The translations under genes were made by a program, and so were the position numbers. The notes beneath the pieces are model-generated. The model had not been told where the DNA came from, searched no databases, and saw only the letters and a program-made list of their open reading frames with translations. Positions 41,514 to 49,695 of a stretch of DNA of 64,000 nucleotides are shown here, piece after piece (positions within the stretch are counted from its first letter, which is position 1; every line of letters begins with the position of its first letter). Source of the stretch: Versatilivorator sp963663845 (GTDB taxonomy: Bacteria; Acidobacteriota; Terriglobia; Versatilivoradales; Versatilivoraceae); assembly GCA_963663845.2 (NCBI GenBank), contig OY760650.2, positions 992,001 to 1,056,000 of the forward strand, read 5' to 3'.

Positions 41514-42893
41514 ATGATCCATCGCCGCCGTTTATTGAAGACCGCCGCCCTGGGAGCGGGGCTGGCTCCTTTTCCCCTTTCCCTCCTGTCCGAAGCCCGG
41601 GGGAGGATGAAGATCGTCGAGATCGAGGAGCACGAAGTGGTCGCCCCCTATCAGGACTACAATGCCGAGACGCTCTTTCGGTATCACGGACTCTCCCTGC
41701 AGAGGCGCATCATCTACGTGGTCAGGACGGACACGGGACTGGAAGGTTACGGAGAGAGCGGCGGCCCGTTGCGTAAGGGCCGGTTCAAGGACTACCTGGG
41801 CAGCGACCCGTTCGACTGGATGGCCGACACCAGGAACCTTCCCATGAACATGGCCGTCTACGATCTCATGGGGAAATTTCTGGGCCTGCCCGTCTGGAAG
41901 CTCCTGGGACCCAAGGTGCGCTCCTGGATTCCGGTGGCGGCCTGGACCGTCTCCCGGCCTCCCCAGGAAATGGCGGAGGAAGTGCTTGACGTATCCCGGC
42001 GGGGCTACCACTGGCTCAAGTACCACGTGGATGTCCTGCAGAACGCCATCGACCAGACCGAAGCCATGCAGAAGGTCGCTCCCCCCGGGTTCAAGATCCA
42101 CTACGACTTCAACGAGGACTCCAACTTCGAAGCCGTCTACCCGGTGCTGCGGGAACTGGAAAAGTTTCCCGTCGCCGGACGGATCGAAGACCCCATCCGT
42201 TCCGAAGATCGCGACGGCTATCGCCTGCTGCGGGAGAAGTGCTCCATCCCCATCCTCATACACCACGGCCCCCACGACGTCTTCATGAGAGAGGGCCTCT
42301 GCGACGGTTTCATGGGCGGGCACGCTGCGGTAGGCCACGCCATGAAGCTGTCGGCCATGGCGGAGTCGACCAACACGCCCTTCATGCTCCAGCAGACGGG
42401 CGGCACCATCAACCAGGCCTTCCTGGCCCATGAAGTGGCCGTCTTTCCCATGGCCGTCCTGGACCACGTCAACGGGTGCCATCTCTGGAAGGAGCAGGTG
42501 ACGCGCGAGGACATGCCCGTGGTGGGAGGAAGCGTGGCGCTCCCGAAAGGACCCGGGCTGGGGGTCAGCCTCGACCGGGAGAAGCTGAAGCGGCTGGCCC
42601 AGGCCCCGCGGCCCAAGCAAACCCGCTTCCTGGTAAGGACCCGCTATGAAGACGGCCTCAGCATCTATTTCCGGTTCGACCCCGATCTTCCCGGGGCCAA
42701 CGTGAGATTCCTCAATCCTCCCGGATTCGGGCAACGATACTCCGGTTTCGGGCCGGATGTCCCCGGACCGGTTCCGGGTTATGCCAATCCGGTGGTCAGT
42801 GACTTCTGGGACGAAACCGGTTCTCCGGAATTCGAATCCATGTGGGAGCGCACGGCGGAAGGGCCGGTCTGGGAGCAATCCGGCAAGCCCTGA
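41514..42893 (+). CDS. Tat-exported enolase-superfamily protein (mandelate racemase/muconate lactonizing type), paralogue 1
   Basis: 459 residues with Tat leader (RRRLLKTAALGAGLAPFPL). N-terminal capping domain is normal (IIYVVRTDTGLEGYGE, LPMNMAVYDLMGKFLGLPVWKLLGPK). In the barrel the base motif is LKYHVD (K169) where KxK is usual. Metal ligands appear at D198 (HYDFNED) and E225 (GRIEDPI), but the third acidic ligand is replaced by IPILIHHG (H250/H251). QQTGGTINQAFLAH is a further conserved block. The ~110-residue tail (from about 340) is extra relative to ordinary MR/MLE enzymes. Export and altered ligands suggest new chemistry or metal use. It has an equal-length paralogue at 45370. Confidence 0.82.
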   Translation: MIHRRRLLKTAALGAGLAPFPLSLLSEARGRMKIVEIEEHEVVAPYQDYNAETLFRYHGLSLQRRIIYVVRTDTGLEGYGESGGPLRKGRFKDYLGSDPFDWMADTRNLPMNMAVYDLMGKFLGLPVWKLLGPKVRSWIPVAAWTVSRPPQEMAEEVLDVSRRGYHWLKYHVDVLQNAIDQTEAMQKVAPPGFKIHYDFNEDSNFEAVYPVLRELEKFPVAGRIEDPIRSEDRDGYRLLREKCSIPILIHHGPHDVFMREGLCDGFMGGHAAVGHAMKLSAMAESTNTPFMLQQTGGTINQAFLAHEVAVFPMAVLDHVNGCHLWKEQVTREDMPVVGGSVALPKGPGLGVSLDREKLKRLAQAPRPKQTRFLVRTRYEDGLSIYFRFDPDLPGANVRFLNPPGFGQRYSGFGPDVPGPVPGYANPVVSDFWDETGSPEFESMWERTAEGPVWEQSGKP

Positions 42894-42924
42894 CCGACGC
42901 GGCCGCGGGATTCAATTGTAAAGG

Positions 42925-43111
42925 GAGCCTTTTGCAAAATTCGTGGCGGGGCAGGTCATCTTGCCGGAGAACCTGAGGTTCTGCCATTTTCAATATCGGG
43001 TGCGACCTGGTGAGCCATGAGGGATAACCACAAAAAGCACAAAAGGCACAAATTGTGTTTTTGTGCCTTTTGTGGCCATTCCCGGTAAACGTCCCCCTGC
43101 CGAATTTTGCA
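42925..43111 (-). repeat. Intergenic repeat family B, copy 2 (inverted)
   Basis: Reverse complement of 41305-41500 with conserved blocks GCAAAATTCG at both ends, GGTCGCACCCGATATTGAA and the CACAAAAAGCACAAAAGG inverted pair. It occupies nearly the whole gap between the enolase-like gene and the next TIM-barrel gene. Confidence 0.75.
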
Positions 43112-43130
43112 AGAGCCTCAAGGAGGTGTC

Positions 43131-44798
43131 ATGAAACGAAGACGGTTCCTCAAGACAGTCGGCGGCGGGCTGCTGGCCGGTCCCTGGTTGGGAGGTTTGA
43201 CCTCGCCCCTTGTGAATCCGGGCTGGAGCCGCCCCATTCCTGCCGGTGACACCGGCCGCCGCATGCTGTCCAACCACGACGGCGCCATCATGGGGAGCGA
43301 TCCTCCGCTCACCGCCGAGCACTTCCGCCAGGTGGTCAGGAGTTACCAGGGAACCCCGGTCGACACCATCTGCTTCTGTCTGGGCGACCGCGAGGTTTAC
43401 CACTACGAGAGCGAGGTGGCCGAGGTTTTCGGCCGCCGGCACGGAACCTTCAAGAGCGACTGGGAATGGCGCGTCTACGAAAATATCCGGCGACTCATTG
43501 AATCGGGCAAGGGCCCCCTGGCCACCTTTGCCGAGGTGTGCCGGGAGGAAGGCATGGGCCTGTTCGGCTCCTTTCGAATGAACAGCCACTACGGCGTGGA
43601 CCCCAGCTCCCCCAACCACAGCGAGTTTCGGCTCAAGCACCCCCAATGGCTGATCGGGCACCCCGCCGGCTATTCCAAGGAGAGCAAGGAATGGGGGATC
43701 CGAATGGGCTTGAACTATGCCATCCCGGAGGTTCGCGAGCACATGGCGGCCACCATCACGGAGGTCTTCACCCGATTTCAGGTGGACGGCGTGGAGCTGG
43801 ATTTCATGCGGCACCCGGCCTTCTTCAAGCTGCACGAGGCGGTGGAGAACCACCACCACATGACCGACATGCTGCGGCACATCAAGCGCCGCCGGGATGA
43901 GGTCAGCCGGGAGACCGGCCGCAAGATCGAGCTGGCCATGCGGGTTCCGCCCACCTTCGCCGATGCCCTGCGGGTGGGCCTGGACGTGCGCACCTGGATC
44001 GGGGAGGGCCTGGTGGACCTTCTCATCGCGGGAGGGGGCTTCATTCCCTTCGACATGCCCTTCGAGTCGTTCGTGGAGGCGGCCCGAGGCACCGACTGCC
44101 GGGTCTTGGGCGGAATGGAGCTTCTCCGCTACATGACCGGACCCACTCCCGACCTGGACATCAATCGAGCCATCGCCATGCGCTTCTGGGAGGGCGGGGC
44201 CGACGGACTGCAGCTCTTCAACTACTTCGCCCAGGAAACGGATTGGAAGCGGCGGTTCTTCCAGGAAATCGGCGACCCCGAGCGGCTGGCCAGGCTGGAC
44301 AAGCGCTACCAGATGGACAAGCGACGCTGGTTCCCCGGCGCCTGGAACAACCACGGCGCCGCCTTTTCATCGGCGGTGCCGGCGGTGCAGCTCCCGGTGG
44401 ACCTCACCGAGACGCCGCCCGGAGGCGGCCCCCGCCTTCGATTCAGGATTTCCGATGACCTGGAATCGGCCACGCGCAAGGGCGCCCTGGAAAGCGTCAA
44501 GCTGCGCCTCCTGTTCGAGAACCGCACGCTCGAGGACCAGGTCGAGGTCCATCTCAACGGGGAGCGCCTGCCCGACAAGCAGTCCCCCTCCTTTGACCTG
44601 GTCGCCTACTGGAACAGGAGGCGCGGTCCCTACCAGGGAGAGTACCTGACGGGGACCCTGGAATACGACGTCGCCACCCCGCCCCTGAAGCAGGGAATCA
44701 ACGTCATCCAGGTTCGACTGGTGAAACGCACCCCCAAACTGACCACCCCCCTGAGACTGGGCCTGGTGGAAGCGTCGGTGAATTACAAGTCTGGTTGA
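43131..44798 (+). CDS. Tat-exported glycoside-hydrolase-like TIM-barrel protein (paralogue 4)
   Basis: ATG 43131 behind AAGGAGG opens a 555-residue protein with Tat leader MKRRRFLKTVGGGLLAG. Barrel landmarks: VDTICFCLGDREVYHYES, VDGVELDFMRHPAFF as candidate catalytic strand, VRTWIGEGLVDLLIAGG and FWEGGADGLQLFNYFAQ. The C-terminal beta domain has RFRISDDLESATRKG and NGERLPDK. It is closer to paralogue 5 at 49696 (shared R-H after ELD[FW]) than to paralogues 2 and 3. It stands between two family-B repeats and two enolase-like genes. Function unknown. Confidence 0.72.
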   Translation: MKRRRFLKTVGGGLLAGPWLGGLTSPLVNPGWSRPIPAGDTGRRMLSNHDGAIMGSDPPLTAEHFRQVVRSYQGTPVDTICFCLGDREVYHYESEVAEVFGRRHGTFKSDWEWRVYENIRRLIESGKGPLATFAEVCREEGMGLFGSFRMNSHYGVDPSSPNHSEFRLKHPQWLIGHPAGYSKESKEWGIRMGLNYAIPEVREHMAATITEVFTRFQVDGVELDFMRHPAFFKLHEAVENHHHMTDMLRHIKRRRDEVSRETGRKIELAMRVPPTFADALRVGLDVRTWIGEGLVDLLIAGGGFIPFDMPFESFVEAARGTDCRVLGGMELLRYMTGPTPDLDINRAIAMRFWEGGADGLQLFNYFAQETDWKRRFFQEIGDPERLARLDKRYQMDKRRWFPGAWNNHGAAFSSAVPAVQLPVDLTETPPGGGPRLRFRISDDLESATRKGALESVKLRLLFENRTLEDQVEVHLNGERLPDKQSPSFDLVAYWNRRRGPYQGEYLTGTLEYDVATPPLKQGINVIQVRLVKRTPKLTTPLRLGLVEASVNYKSG

Positions 44799-44906
44799 TT
44801 GCTCGTCCGGGCTCAACCGGGGTTTGCGCGACGCCTTGCGCCCGACTTTCAGGAGAGCCTTTTGCAAAAGGCTCGAGAGGCAATGCTTTTCGGAAGGGTG
44901 CATCCT

Positions 44907-45092
44907 ATTCGCCGCATTCGCGGCTGGGGCAGTGCAGGGTTCATACGACCCCAGGCTTCCGCCTGGGGCTACCCTGAGCCGCAGCTACGCTGCTCTATAA
45001 GGATGGCCTGTAGGTGGCGTCTCCCCGGGTTACCGACTCCAACCGCTGCTTCGCAGCTCTCCCTGAAATCACGACACTGCAAAGGGGAACGT
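44907..45092 (+). repeat. Intergenic repeat family D, copy 2
   Basis: 186-bp relative of 20596-20779 in opposite orientation (about 80% by eye). Shared blocks include ATTCGCCGCAT, CATACGACCCC, GGGGCTACCCTGAGCCGC and ATAAGGATGGCC. Confidence 0.7.
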
Positions 45093-45116
45093 ACTTATTT
45101 ATTTGGGATGAAGGGT

Positions 45117-45320
45117 TTGCAAAAATCGGCAGAGGGATCTTTTTCGCGAATGGCCACAAAGGGCGCAAAAACACAAAAAAGAACCCTCTGATCGTCAAGA
45201 CTCGATATCAAGCAGCTCATTTTGTGCCTTTTGTGCTTTTTGTGGTGAATGCCGGAGCTACCAGCCCTTCACCTTTGGCGCCTCCATGCCATTCCCGATG
45301 GGGGATTTTGCAAAAGGCAC
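45117..45320 (+). repeat. Intergenic repeat family B, copy 3 (diverged)
   Basis: Begins TTGCAAAAATCGGCAGAGGG, contains ATGGCCACAAAGGGCGCAAA and its partner TTTGTGCCTTTTGTGC, and ends in ATTTTGCAAAAGGC. Left half matches copies 1 and 2 well; the right half is diverged. It precedes the second enolase-like gene, in the position copy 1 holds before the first. Confidence 0.65.
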
Positions 45321-45369
45321 AGGACACAAGGCGTTTCTTCCTATCCTCTTCCCCTCCCCGGGAGGCACC

Positions 45370-46749
45370 ATGACTCTCATTCACCGGCGCGGGTTTCTTC
45401 GTCAATCCGGGTTGGCCGCGGCCGGCCTGCCCTTCTGGTCGTCGTCGCTGTTCGCAGGTTTGGCCCGGACGATCAGGATTACCGAGATCGAAGCGCACGA
45501 AGTGCTTCCTCCCTACCACGACTACCATGCCGAGTGGCTATTTCGCTACCAGGGGCTGCACAGCCGCTTGCGGACCATCTACGTCGTCAAGACCGATGCG
45601 GGCCTCGAGGGCTACGGGGAGAATTGGGGATCTCCCTGGAGCGAATTCAAGGACTACCTGGGCACCAGTCCCTTCGATTGGATCAACGACCCTCGGAACC
45701 TGCCCATGAACATGGCTCTCTACGACCTGATGGGCAAGGCTCTGGGACTGCCGGCCTGGAAGCTGATCGGGCCTCGGGTGCGGTCCTGGGTGCCCATCGC
45801 CGCCTGGACGATGTCGCAACCTCCCCGGCAGATGGCGGAAGAAGTGAGGCAATTGTCGAAGCGCGGTTACCGCTGGATGAAATTCCACGTGGACGTCCTG
45901 CAGAACGTGATCGACCAGACTGCCGCCATGCAGGAGGCGGCCCCCCGGGGATTTCGAGTCCAGTACGACTTCAATGAGGATTCCAACCTGGAAGCGGTGT
46001 ATCCGGTCCTGAAGGAGCTGGAACGATTTCCCATTGCAGGCCGGATCGAAGATCCCATCCGATCCATCGACCAGGACGGCTATCGCCTGCTTCGCGAAAA
46101 GTGCGCCATCCCGATCCTGATTCACCATGGCCCGGCCGAGGTCTTCATGCGCAAGGGGCTTTCCGACGGGTTCATGTCCAGCCATGCCGGCATCGGCTCG
46201 GCCAGGAAGGTGGCGGCCATGGCGGAAAGCACCAACACCCCCTTCCTGCTGCAGATGGCCGGGGGAACCATCAACCAGGCCTTCCTGGCCCACCAGGCGG
46301 CCGTCTATCCCATGGCCTCTCTGGACCATGTAAGCCTCTGCAACCTCTGGGCGGAGGACGTGACCGTCGAATCCATGCCGGTGGTGGGCGGCAGCGTGGC
46401 GGTTCCCAAGGGACCCGGTCTCGGGGTGCGGCTCGACCCGAAAAAGCTGGAGCGGCTGGCCCGGGCGCACCGCCCCAAGCAGACACGGTTCCTGGTCAGG
46501 GTGCGCTACCGTCCTGGGCCACACCTCTTTTTCCGCTACGATCCCGATGCCGAGGGCGCCAACATCAGGTTCCTGAGTCCGCCGGGATTCGGGCGGCGGT
46601 ACTCCGGACACGGCCCCCACGTCCCGGGACCGGTCCCGGGCTACGCCAACCCGGTGGAGACTGACTTCTGGGACGAAGTGGGCACGGCCGAGTTCGAAAG
46701 GATGTGGAAACGAACCGAAGACGGTCCCGTCTGGACGAGGGGGGCGTAG
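45370..46749 (+). CDS. Tat-exported enolase-superfamily protein, paralogue 2
   Basis: 459 residues from ATG 45370 (GGAGG about 4 bp before it is close but plausible). The Tat leader is IHRRGFLRQSGLAAAGL. It aligns with the protein at 41514 over the full length without visible gaps: IYVVKTDAGLEGYGE, LPMNMALYDLMGKALGLPAW, MKFHVDVLQNVIDQT, QYDFNEDSN, RIEDPI and again IPILIHHG in place of the third acidic metal ligand. Conservation of these unusual residues in both copies argues they are functional. The conserved C-terminal extension ends in FWDEVGTAEFERMWKR. Probably a duplicated gene within the exported enzyme cluster. Confidence 0.82.
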   Translation: MTLIHRRGFLRQSGLAAAGLPFWSSSLFAGLARTIRITEIEAHEVLPPYHDYHAEWLFRYQGLHSRLRTIYVVKTDAGLEGYGENWGSPWSEFKDYLGTSPFDWINDPRNLPMNMALYDLMGKALGLPAWKLIGPRVRSWVPIAAWTMSQPPRQMAEEVRQLSKRGYRWMKFHVDVLQNVIDQTAAMQEAAPRGFRVQYDFNEDSNLEAVYPVLKELERFPIAGRIEDPIRSIDQDGYRLLREKCAIPILIHHGPAEVFMRKGLSDGFMSSHAGIGSARKVAAMAESTNTPFLLQMAGGTINQAFLAHQAAVYPMASLDHVSLCNLWAEDVTVESMPVVGGSVAVPKGPGLGVRLDPKKLERLARAHRPKQTRFLVRVRYRPGPHLFFRYDPDAEGANIRFLSPPGFGRRYSGHGPHVPGPVPGYANPVETDFWDEVGTAEFERMWKRTEDGPVWTRGA

Positions 46750-46799
46750 TGGAGAGTGGAGGGGGAAGAGTGGTGAGTGAAGAGTGGTGAGTGGTGAGC
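46748..46799. repeat. Purine-rich GAGAGTG-type minisatellite, copy 2
   Basis: Starts at the stop of the enolase-like gene and consists of GTGGAGAGTGG, GGAAGAGTGGTGAGTGA and GAGTGGTGAGTGG units, like the array at 5801-5838. Confidence 0.55.
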
Positions 46800-46909
46800 C
46801 GAGGGGTTCCGGAACCGGTAAGCGCCTGATGAACTGACTGAGATTACCTGAAACAAACGCCAGCGCTTGGTGGCCGGAAACCGGTTCAAAGCCACGCAGG
46901 GGTAAATGG

Positions 46910-47076
46910 TTTATTAACATCAATGCACAGGATGCACAGGATTTTTTCAGGCAACGGCTAGCTTCTAGTGCCGGGAATCCGCAAAATCGCACCGGACCAT
47001 CACCTGAGCTGGCTTCTCGTGCAGGAAGCTCTCATCCTGTTAATCCTGTGCATCCTGTGCATCGATGTTCAATAAT
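46910..47076. repeat. Intergenic repeat family C (inverted arms)
   Basis: Left arm 46910-46943 (core ATGCACAGGATGCACAGG) and right arm 47041-47076 (core CCTGTGCATCCTGTGCAT) are nearly perfect reverse complements of about 34 bp with a ~100-bp loop. Each arm itself holds a tandem GATGCACAG unit. Confidence 0.75.
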
Positions 47077-47124
47077 TTTGTTCTCAACAGGCCATGAACT
47101 TCTCTTGTTTCACTCTCGAAAGAT

Positions 47125-47279
47125 CCCCCCGGGAGCGCGGGCGTCCCGCCCGCACACGTCCTGGTACAGCCTCGCCCATCTCCTCCACCCGCGCGGGAAT
47201 AGGAGGCGCTGCACCCCAGGGAAACTGAGCGGCACTGAACGGTAGTGCATGCGGGCGGGACGCCCGCGCTCCCGGGGGG
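47125..47279. repeat. Intergenic repeat family E (perfect 30-bp inverted arms)
   Basis: Arms 47125-47154 and 47250-47279 are exact reverse complements over 30 bp (core GGGAGCGCGGGCGTCCCG), separated by 95 bp. This sequence type is a widespread intergenic repeat in Acidobacteria/Verrucomicrobia-like genomes as I recall it. Confidence 0.8.
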
Positions 47280-47352
47280 GCACTCCTCCCATCGCTCCTG
47301 CTGCTCGAGGGGGCACGCCCCGGCCTACCGGGCTCCTGCCCTTGCGATGCAG

Positions 47353-48630
47353 TCAGAACCGTTCCAGGCTGAGGGGTTCCAGCGAAAGGGAGGTCGGTTC
47401 TCCGCAGATCAGCTCGGCCATCAGCTTGCCGCTGACGGGGCCGTGGGTATACCCCAGCATGGCATGGCCGGTGGAGAGGTAGACGTGGGGATGGCGGGGA
47501 AGCCGGTCGATGATGGGCAGCCCGTCCGGCGTGCAGGGGCGCAAACCGCACCATCGTTCCAGGTTGCCGGGGTTTTCGGCCCCTGAGAACACCTCCAGGG
47601 CCCCCTGCCGGATGGCCTCGGTGCGGGTCGGGTTCAAGCTCAGATCGATCCCGGCAAACTCCATGGTTCCGGCAAACCGCAGGCGATTGCCGATGGGAGT
47701 CACCGCGACTTTTCTTTCCGCATGGATGAAGGGAATCTCGGGGCTCAGCGCCGGCCGGTCCATGGTCAGGCTGTACCCTTTTCCGGCCTGAACCGGGACC
47801 CTGACTCCCAGCTCCCGGGCCAGCAGGGGTGTCCAGGACCCCATGGCCAGAACGATGTCACGGGCGCGGAAATCTCCCTGCTCCGTCCGGACTCCGGCTG
47901 GCCGGCCTCCCTCCAGCAACCAGCCCGTCACCTCGGTCCCCGTCCTGACGGCCACCCCATGCCTGCCGAGAGTTTCCCCCAGGCCGGTGACGAACCGATG
48001 GGAGTCGCCATGGGCGTCCTCGGCGGAATAGAGAGCGCCTACCACCCTCCGGTTGAGCGCGGGCTCCAGCTCCCGGGCCTGGTCCCCTGACAGGACCTGG
48101 AGGGCCAAGTCGTGCCTGGCCATGATCTCGGCCTCCTCCCTGCCCTCCTCCATTCCGGCGTCCGTGGTGTAGACGCTCATCAGCCCTCGTTGCTCGAAGT
48201 CGAAGCTGAGCCCTTCAGTGGCGGCCAGTTCCCGAAACAGGAGCAGACTGGCGCGGCCCAGGTCCCGCAGCACGGGGATGGCTCGTTCCATGGGCCGGTG
48301 GCGGCAGGCGGCGGCGAACCGCAGCAGCCACAACAGGAGCTGCCAGTCCAACCGCGGCCGGATCAACAGGGGGCTGTCTTCCTGGAACATCCACTTCAGG
48401 GACTTGCCGATGACGCCCGGCGCCGGGACCGGCATGGCGTGGCTGGGCACGATCATGCAGGCGTTGCCGTAAGAGCAGCCGGAACAGATCTCCCCCTTCT
48501 CGATCAAGGTGACCCGGCAACCCTTCCGGGCCAGGTAGTAGGCCGTGCAGACCCCCACCGCCCCTCCGCCAATCACCAGGACATCCGATTCGTCCGCCAT
48601 TGCCTTGACCTGACTGGAAACGGTTTCCAT
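47353..48630 (-). CDS. FAD-dependent D-amino-acid dehydrogenase-like oxidoreductase (DadA family)
   Basis: 425 residues; the start may be ATG 48630 or the internal ATG 48600 (MADESDVLV), which would put the FAD loop closer to the N-terminus. The DAO fold has VLVIGGGAVGVCTAYYLARKG with GxGxxG, IEKGEICSGCSYGNACM as the second FAD strand, QAGKGYSLTMDRP, the Trp/Arg-containing WCGLRPCTPDGLPIIDR and the C-terminal STGHAMLGYTHGPVSG. DadA-type enzymes oxidise D-amino acids (or amino-sugar acids) at the inner membrane, passing electrons to quinone. The adjacent repeats isolate it from other genes; substrate not resolved. Confidence 0.86.
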   Translation of the reverse strand: METVSSQVKAMADESDVLVIGGGAVGVCTAYYLARKGCRVTLIEKGEICSGCSYGNACMIVPSHAMPVPAPGVIGKSLKWMFQEDSPLLIRPRLDWQLLLWLLRFAAACRHRPMERAIPVLRDLGRASLLLFRELAATEGLSFDFEQRGLMSVYTTDAGMEEGREEAEIMARHDLALQVLSGDQARELEPALNRRVVGALYSAEDAHGDSHRFVTGLGETLGRHGVAVRTGTEVTGWLLEGGRPAGVRTEQGDFRARDIVLAMGSWTPLLARELGVRVPVQAGKGYSLTMDRPALSPEIPFIHAERKVAVTPIGNRLRFAGTMEFAGIDLSLNPTRTEAIRQGALEVFSGAENPGNLERWCGLRPCTPDGLPIIDRLPRHPHVYLSTGHAMLGYTHGPVSGKLMAELICGEPTSLSLEPLSLERF

Positions 48631-48760
48631 TCACACCTGAGTGCAGAAACTCGGAATGATCATCTTGCGTGCGAGTCCATCAACTCACAACGTAATCATT
48701 ATAGAAAGGCACCGAAATGATGTACACTTCAGTATCGGGTAAGGGAGACAGGACACGATC

Positions 48761-49048
48761 ATGGCTCAGGCAAACGTGACCAGGAAGGAAAGGATCAATC
48801 TACGGCTCGACGAAGTGGCCAAGCGGAGGATCGAACGAGCCGCTTCATTCGAGGGAAAAACCGTTAGCGGATTTATCGTGTCCAGCGCACTGAGCTACGC
48901 TGACAAGACCATTCAGGCGCACGAAACGATGACCCTCAACCGGCGGGATGCCCTGCGTTTCTTCGATGTCATTGTGAATCCGCCGGCTCTGAACGAGAAA
49001 CTCCGCACGGCTATGGAGGAACATGGAAAGCGCGTTGTCTCGCGATGA
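48761..49048 (+). CDS. DUF1778 antitoxin (ribbon-helix-helix), TacA-like
   Basis: 95 residues from ATG 48761. The N-terminal ribbon-helix-helix reads ERINLRLDEVAKRRIERAA followed by TVSGFIVSSALSYADKTI, the classic DUF1778 layout. The C-terminal tail (NRRDALRFFDVIVNPPALN) would neutralise the toxin encoded next. The genes overlap by four bases (ATGA at 49045-49048). The antitoxin likely binds its own promoter, which should lie in 48631-48760; an ATCATT...AATGAT dyad at about 48694-48721 is a possible operator. Less G+C-rich than flanks, as expected for a mobile module. Confidence 0.9.
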   Translation: MAQANVTRKERINLRLDEVAKRRIERAASFEGKTVSGFIVSSALSYADKTIQAHETMTLNRRDALRFFDVIVNPPALNEKLRTAMEEHGKRVVSR

Positions 49049-49548
49049 CTGACTTGGACAAACTCAAGATCGAGCCGCTCGGGAAGCATCATGACCGAGC
49101 GGTTTTTTCTTGTGGCCTTCCGGAACTGGACCGCTACCTTGCGCGTCAGGCGGGTCAGGATGTGCGGCGGCGCATCGCCAGGATGTTTGTCTGCACCGTC
49201 GCGGATTCCCATACCGTGCTTGGCTATTACACGCTGAGCGCCCTCGCGGTAGACCTGAACGCCCTCCCGCGAGAGTTGTCTCGCAAGCTCCCCCGACACC
49301 CCGTACCCTGCGCCCTCATCGGTCGACTCGCCGTCGATCGGTCAGCTCGAGGGCACGGTTTGGGTCGCATGCTTCTTGTCGATGCGATCAAGCGGACCAG
49401 GAGCGCCAGTGACATCATGGCCATCCACGCCATCGTCGTGGACGCCAAAAACAGTACGGCGAAACAATTCTACGAGGGATTCGGTTTCACGCCGATGGAG
49501 CAAGACCCCTTGAGGCTGTTTTTGCCGCTCGGCCCCGTCCACCTGTAG
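49045..49548 (+). CDS. GNAT-fold toxin of a DUF1778/GNAT toxin-antitoxin pair (TacT-like)
   Basis: 167 residues. GNAT features: VFSCGLPELDRYLARQAGQDVRR, an N-terminal block conserved in TacT/AtaT toxins, LIGRLAVDRSARGHGLGRML as acetyl-CoA loop (ARGHGLG), and TAKQFYEGFGF with the terminal catalytic Tyr. Such toxins acetylate the amino group of charged tRNA and stop translation. The start overlaps the antitoxin stop, fixing the operon. A short GC stem (49595-49611, CCGAGGC-TGC-GCCTCGG) downstream may terminate it. The module probably stabilises surrounding DNA. Confidence 0.9.
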   Translation: MTDLDKLKIEPLGKHHDRAVFSCGLPELDRYLARQAGQDVRRRIARMFVCTVADSHTVLGYYTLSALAVDLNALPRELSRKLPRHPVPCALIGRLAVDRSARGHGLGRMLLVDAIKRTRSASDIMAIHAIVVDAKNSTAKQFYEGFGFTPMEQDPLRLFLPLGPVHL

Positions 49549-49594
49549 GGTCCCGCTACAATTCGACATCGGATTTCGGGTGAGGAGCAAACGA

Positions 49595-49611
49595 CCGAGG
49601 CTGCGCCTCGG
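49595..49611. terminator. 7-bp hairpin after the toxin-antitoxin operon
   Basis: CCGAGGC-TGC-GCCTCGG is a perfect 7-bp stem with a 3-nt loop, 46 bp after the toxin stop. No U-tract follows, so termination is unproven. Confidence 0.35.
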
Positions 49612-49695
49612 CAGGTCAACACGAAAGGACGCTGGTCGAGGCACGGCTCGGGATTGTCCGGCAAGCAGGGCTTGAACTTCAAGAAGAAATGCTGG

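Larger units (their letters stand above)
44799..45369. other. Intergenic region with family-D and family-B repeats
   Basis: 571 bp, almost entirely repeat DNA: family D at 44907-45092, then family B at 45117-45320. The sequence GAGAGCCTTTTGCAAAAGGCTC near 44852-44873 is a palindrome resembling the ends of family B. No coding evidence. Confidence 0.6.
46750..47352. other. 603-bp intergenic region built from nested repeats
   Basis: Contains the minisatellite, the family-C inverted repeat (46910-46943 with 47041-47076) and the family-E 30-bp inverted repeat (47125-47154 with 47250-47279). Frames through it encode only repeat-derived peptides. It separates the exported enzyme cluster (+) from the DadA-like gene (-) and may serve as a bidirectional terminator. 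Confidence 0.6.

Noticed and set aside
41305..45320. Repeats considered as a CRISPR or integron array
   Set aside because: Copies are ~200 bp, in both orientations, separated by kilobases and genes; no cas or integrase genes are present.
46750..47352. Peptides encoded across the family C/E repeats as small genes
   Set aside because: They derive from inverted repeat DNA, lack ribosome sites, and similar peptides arise wherever the repeats occur.
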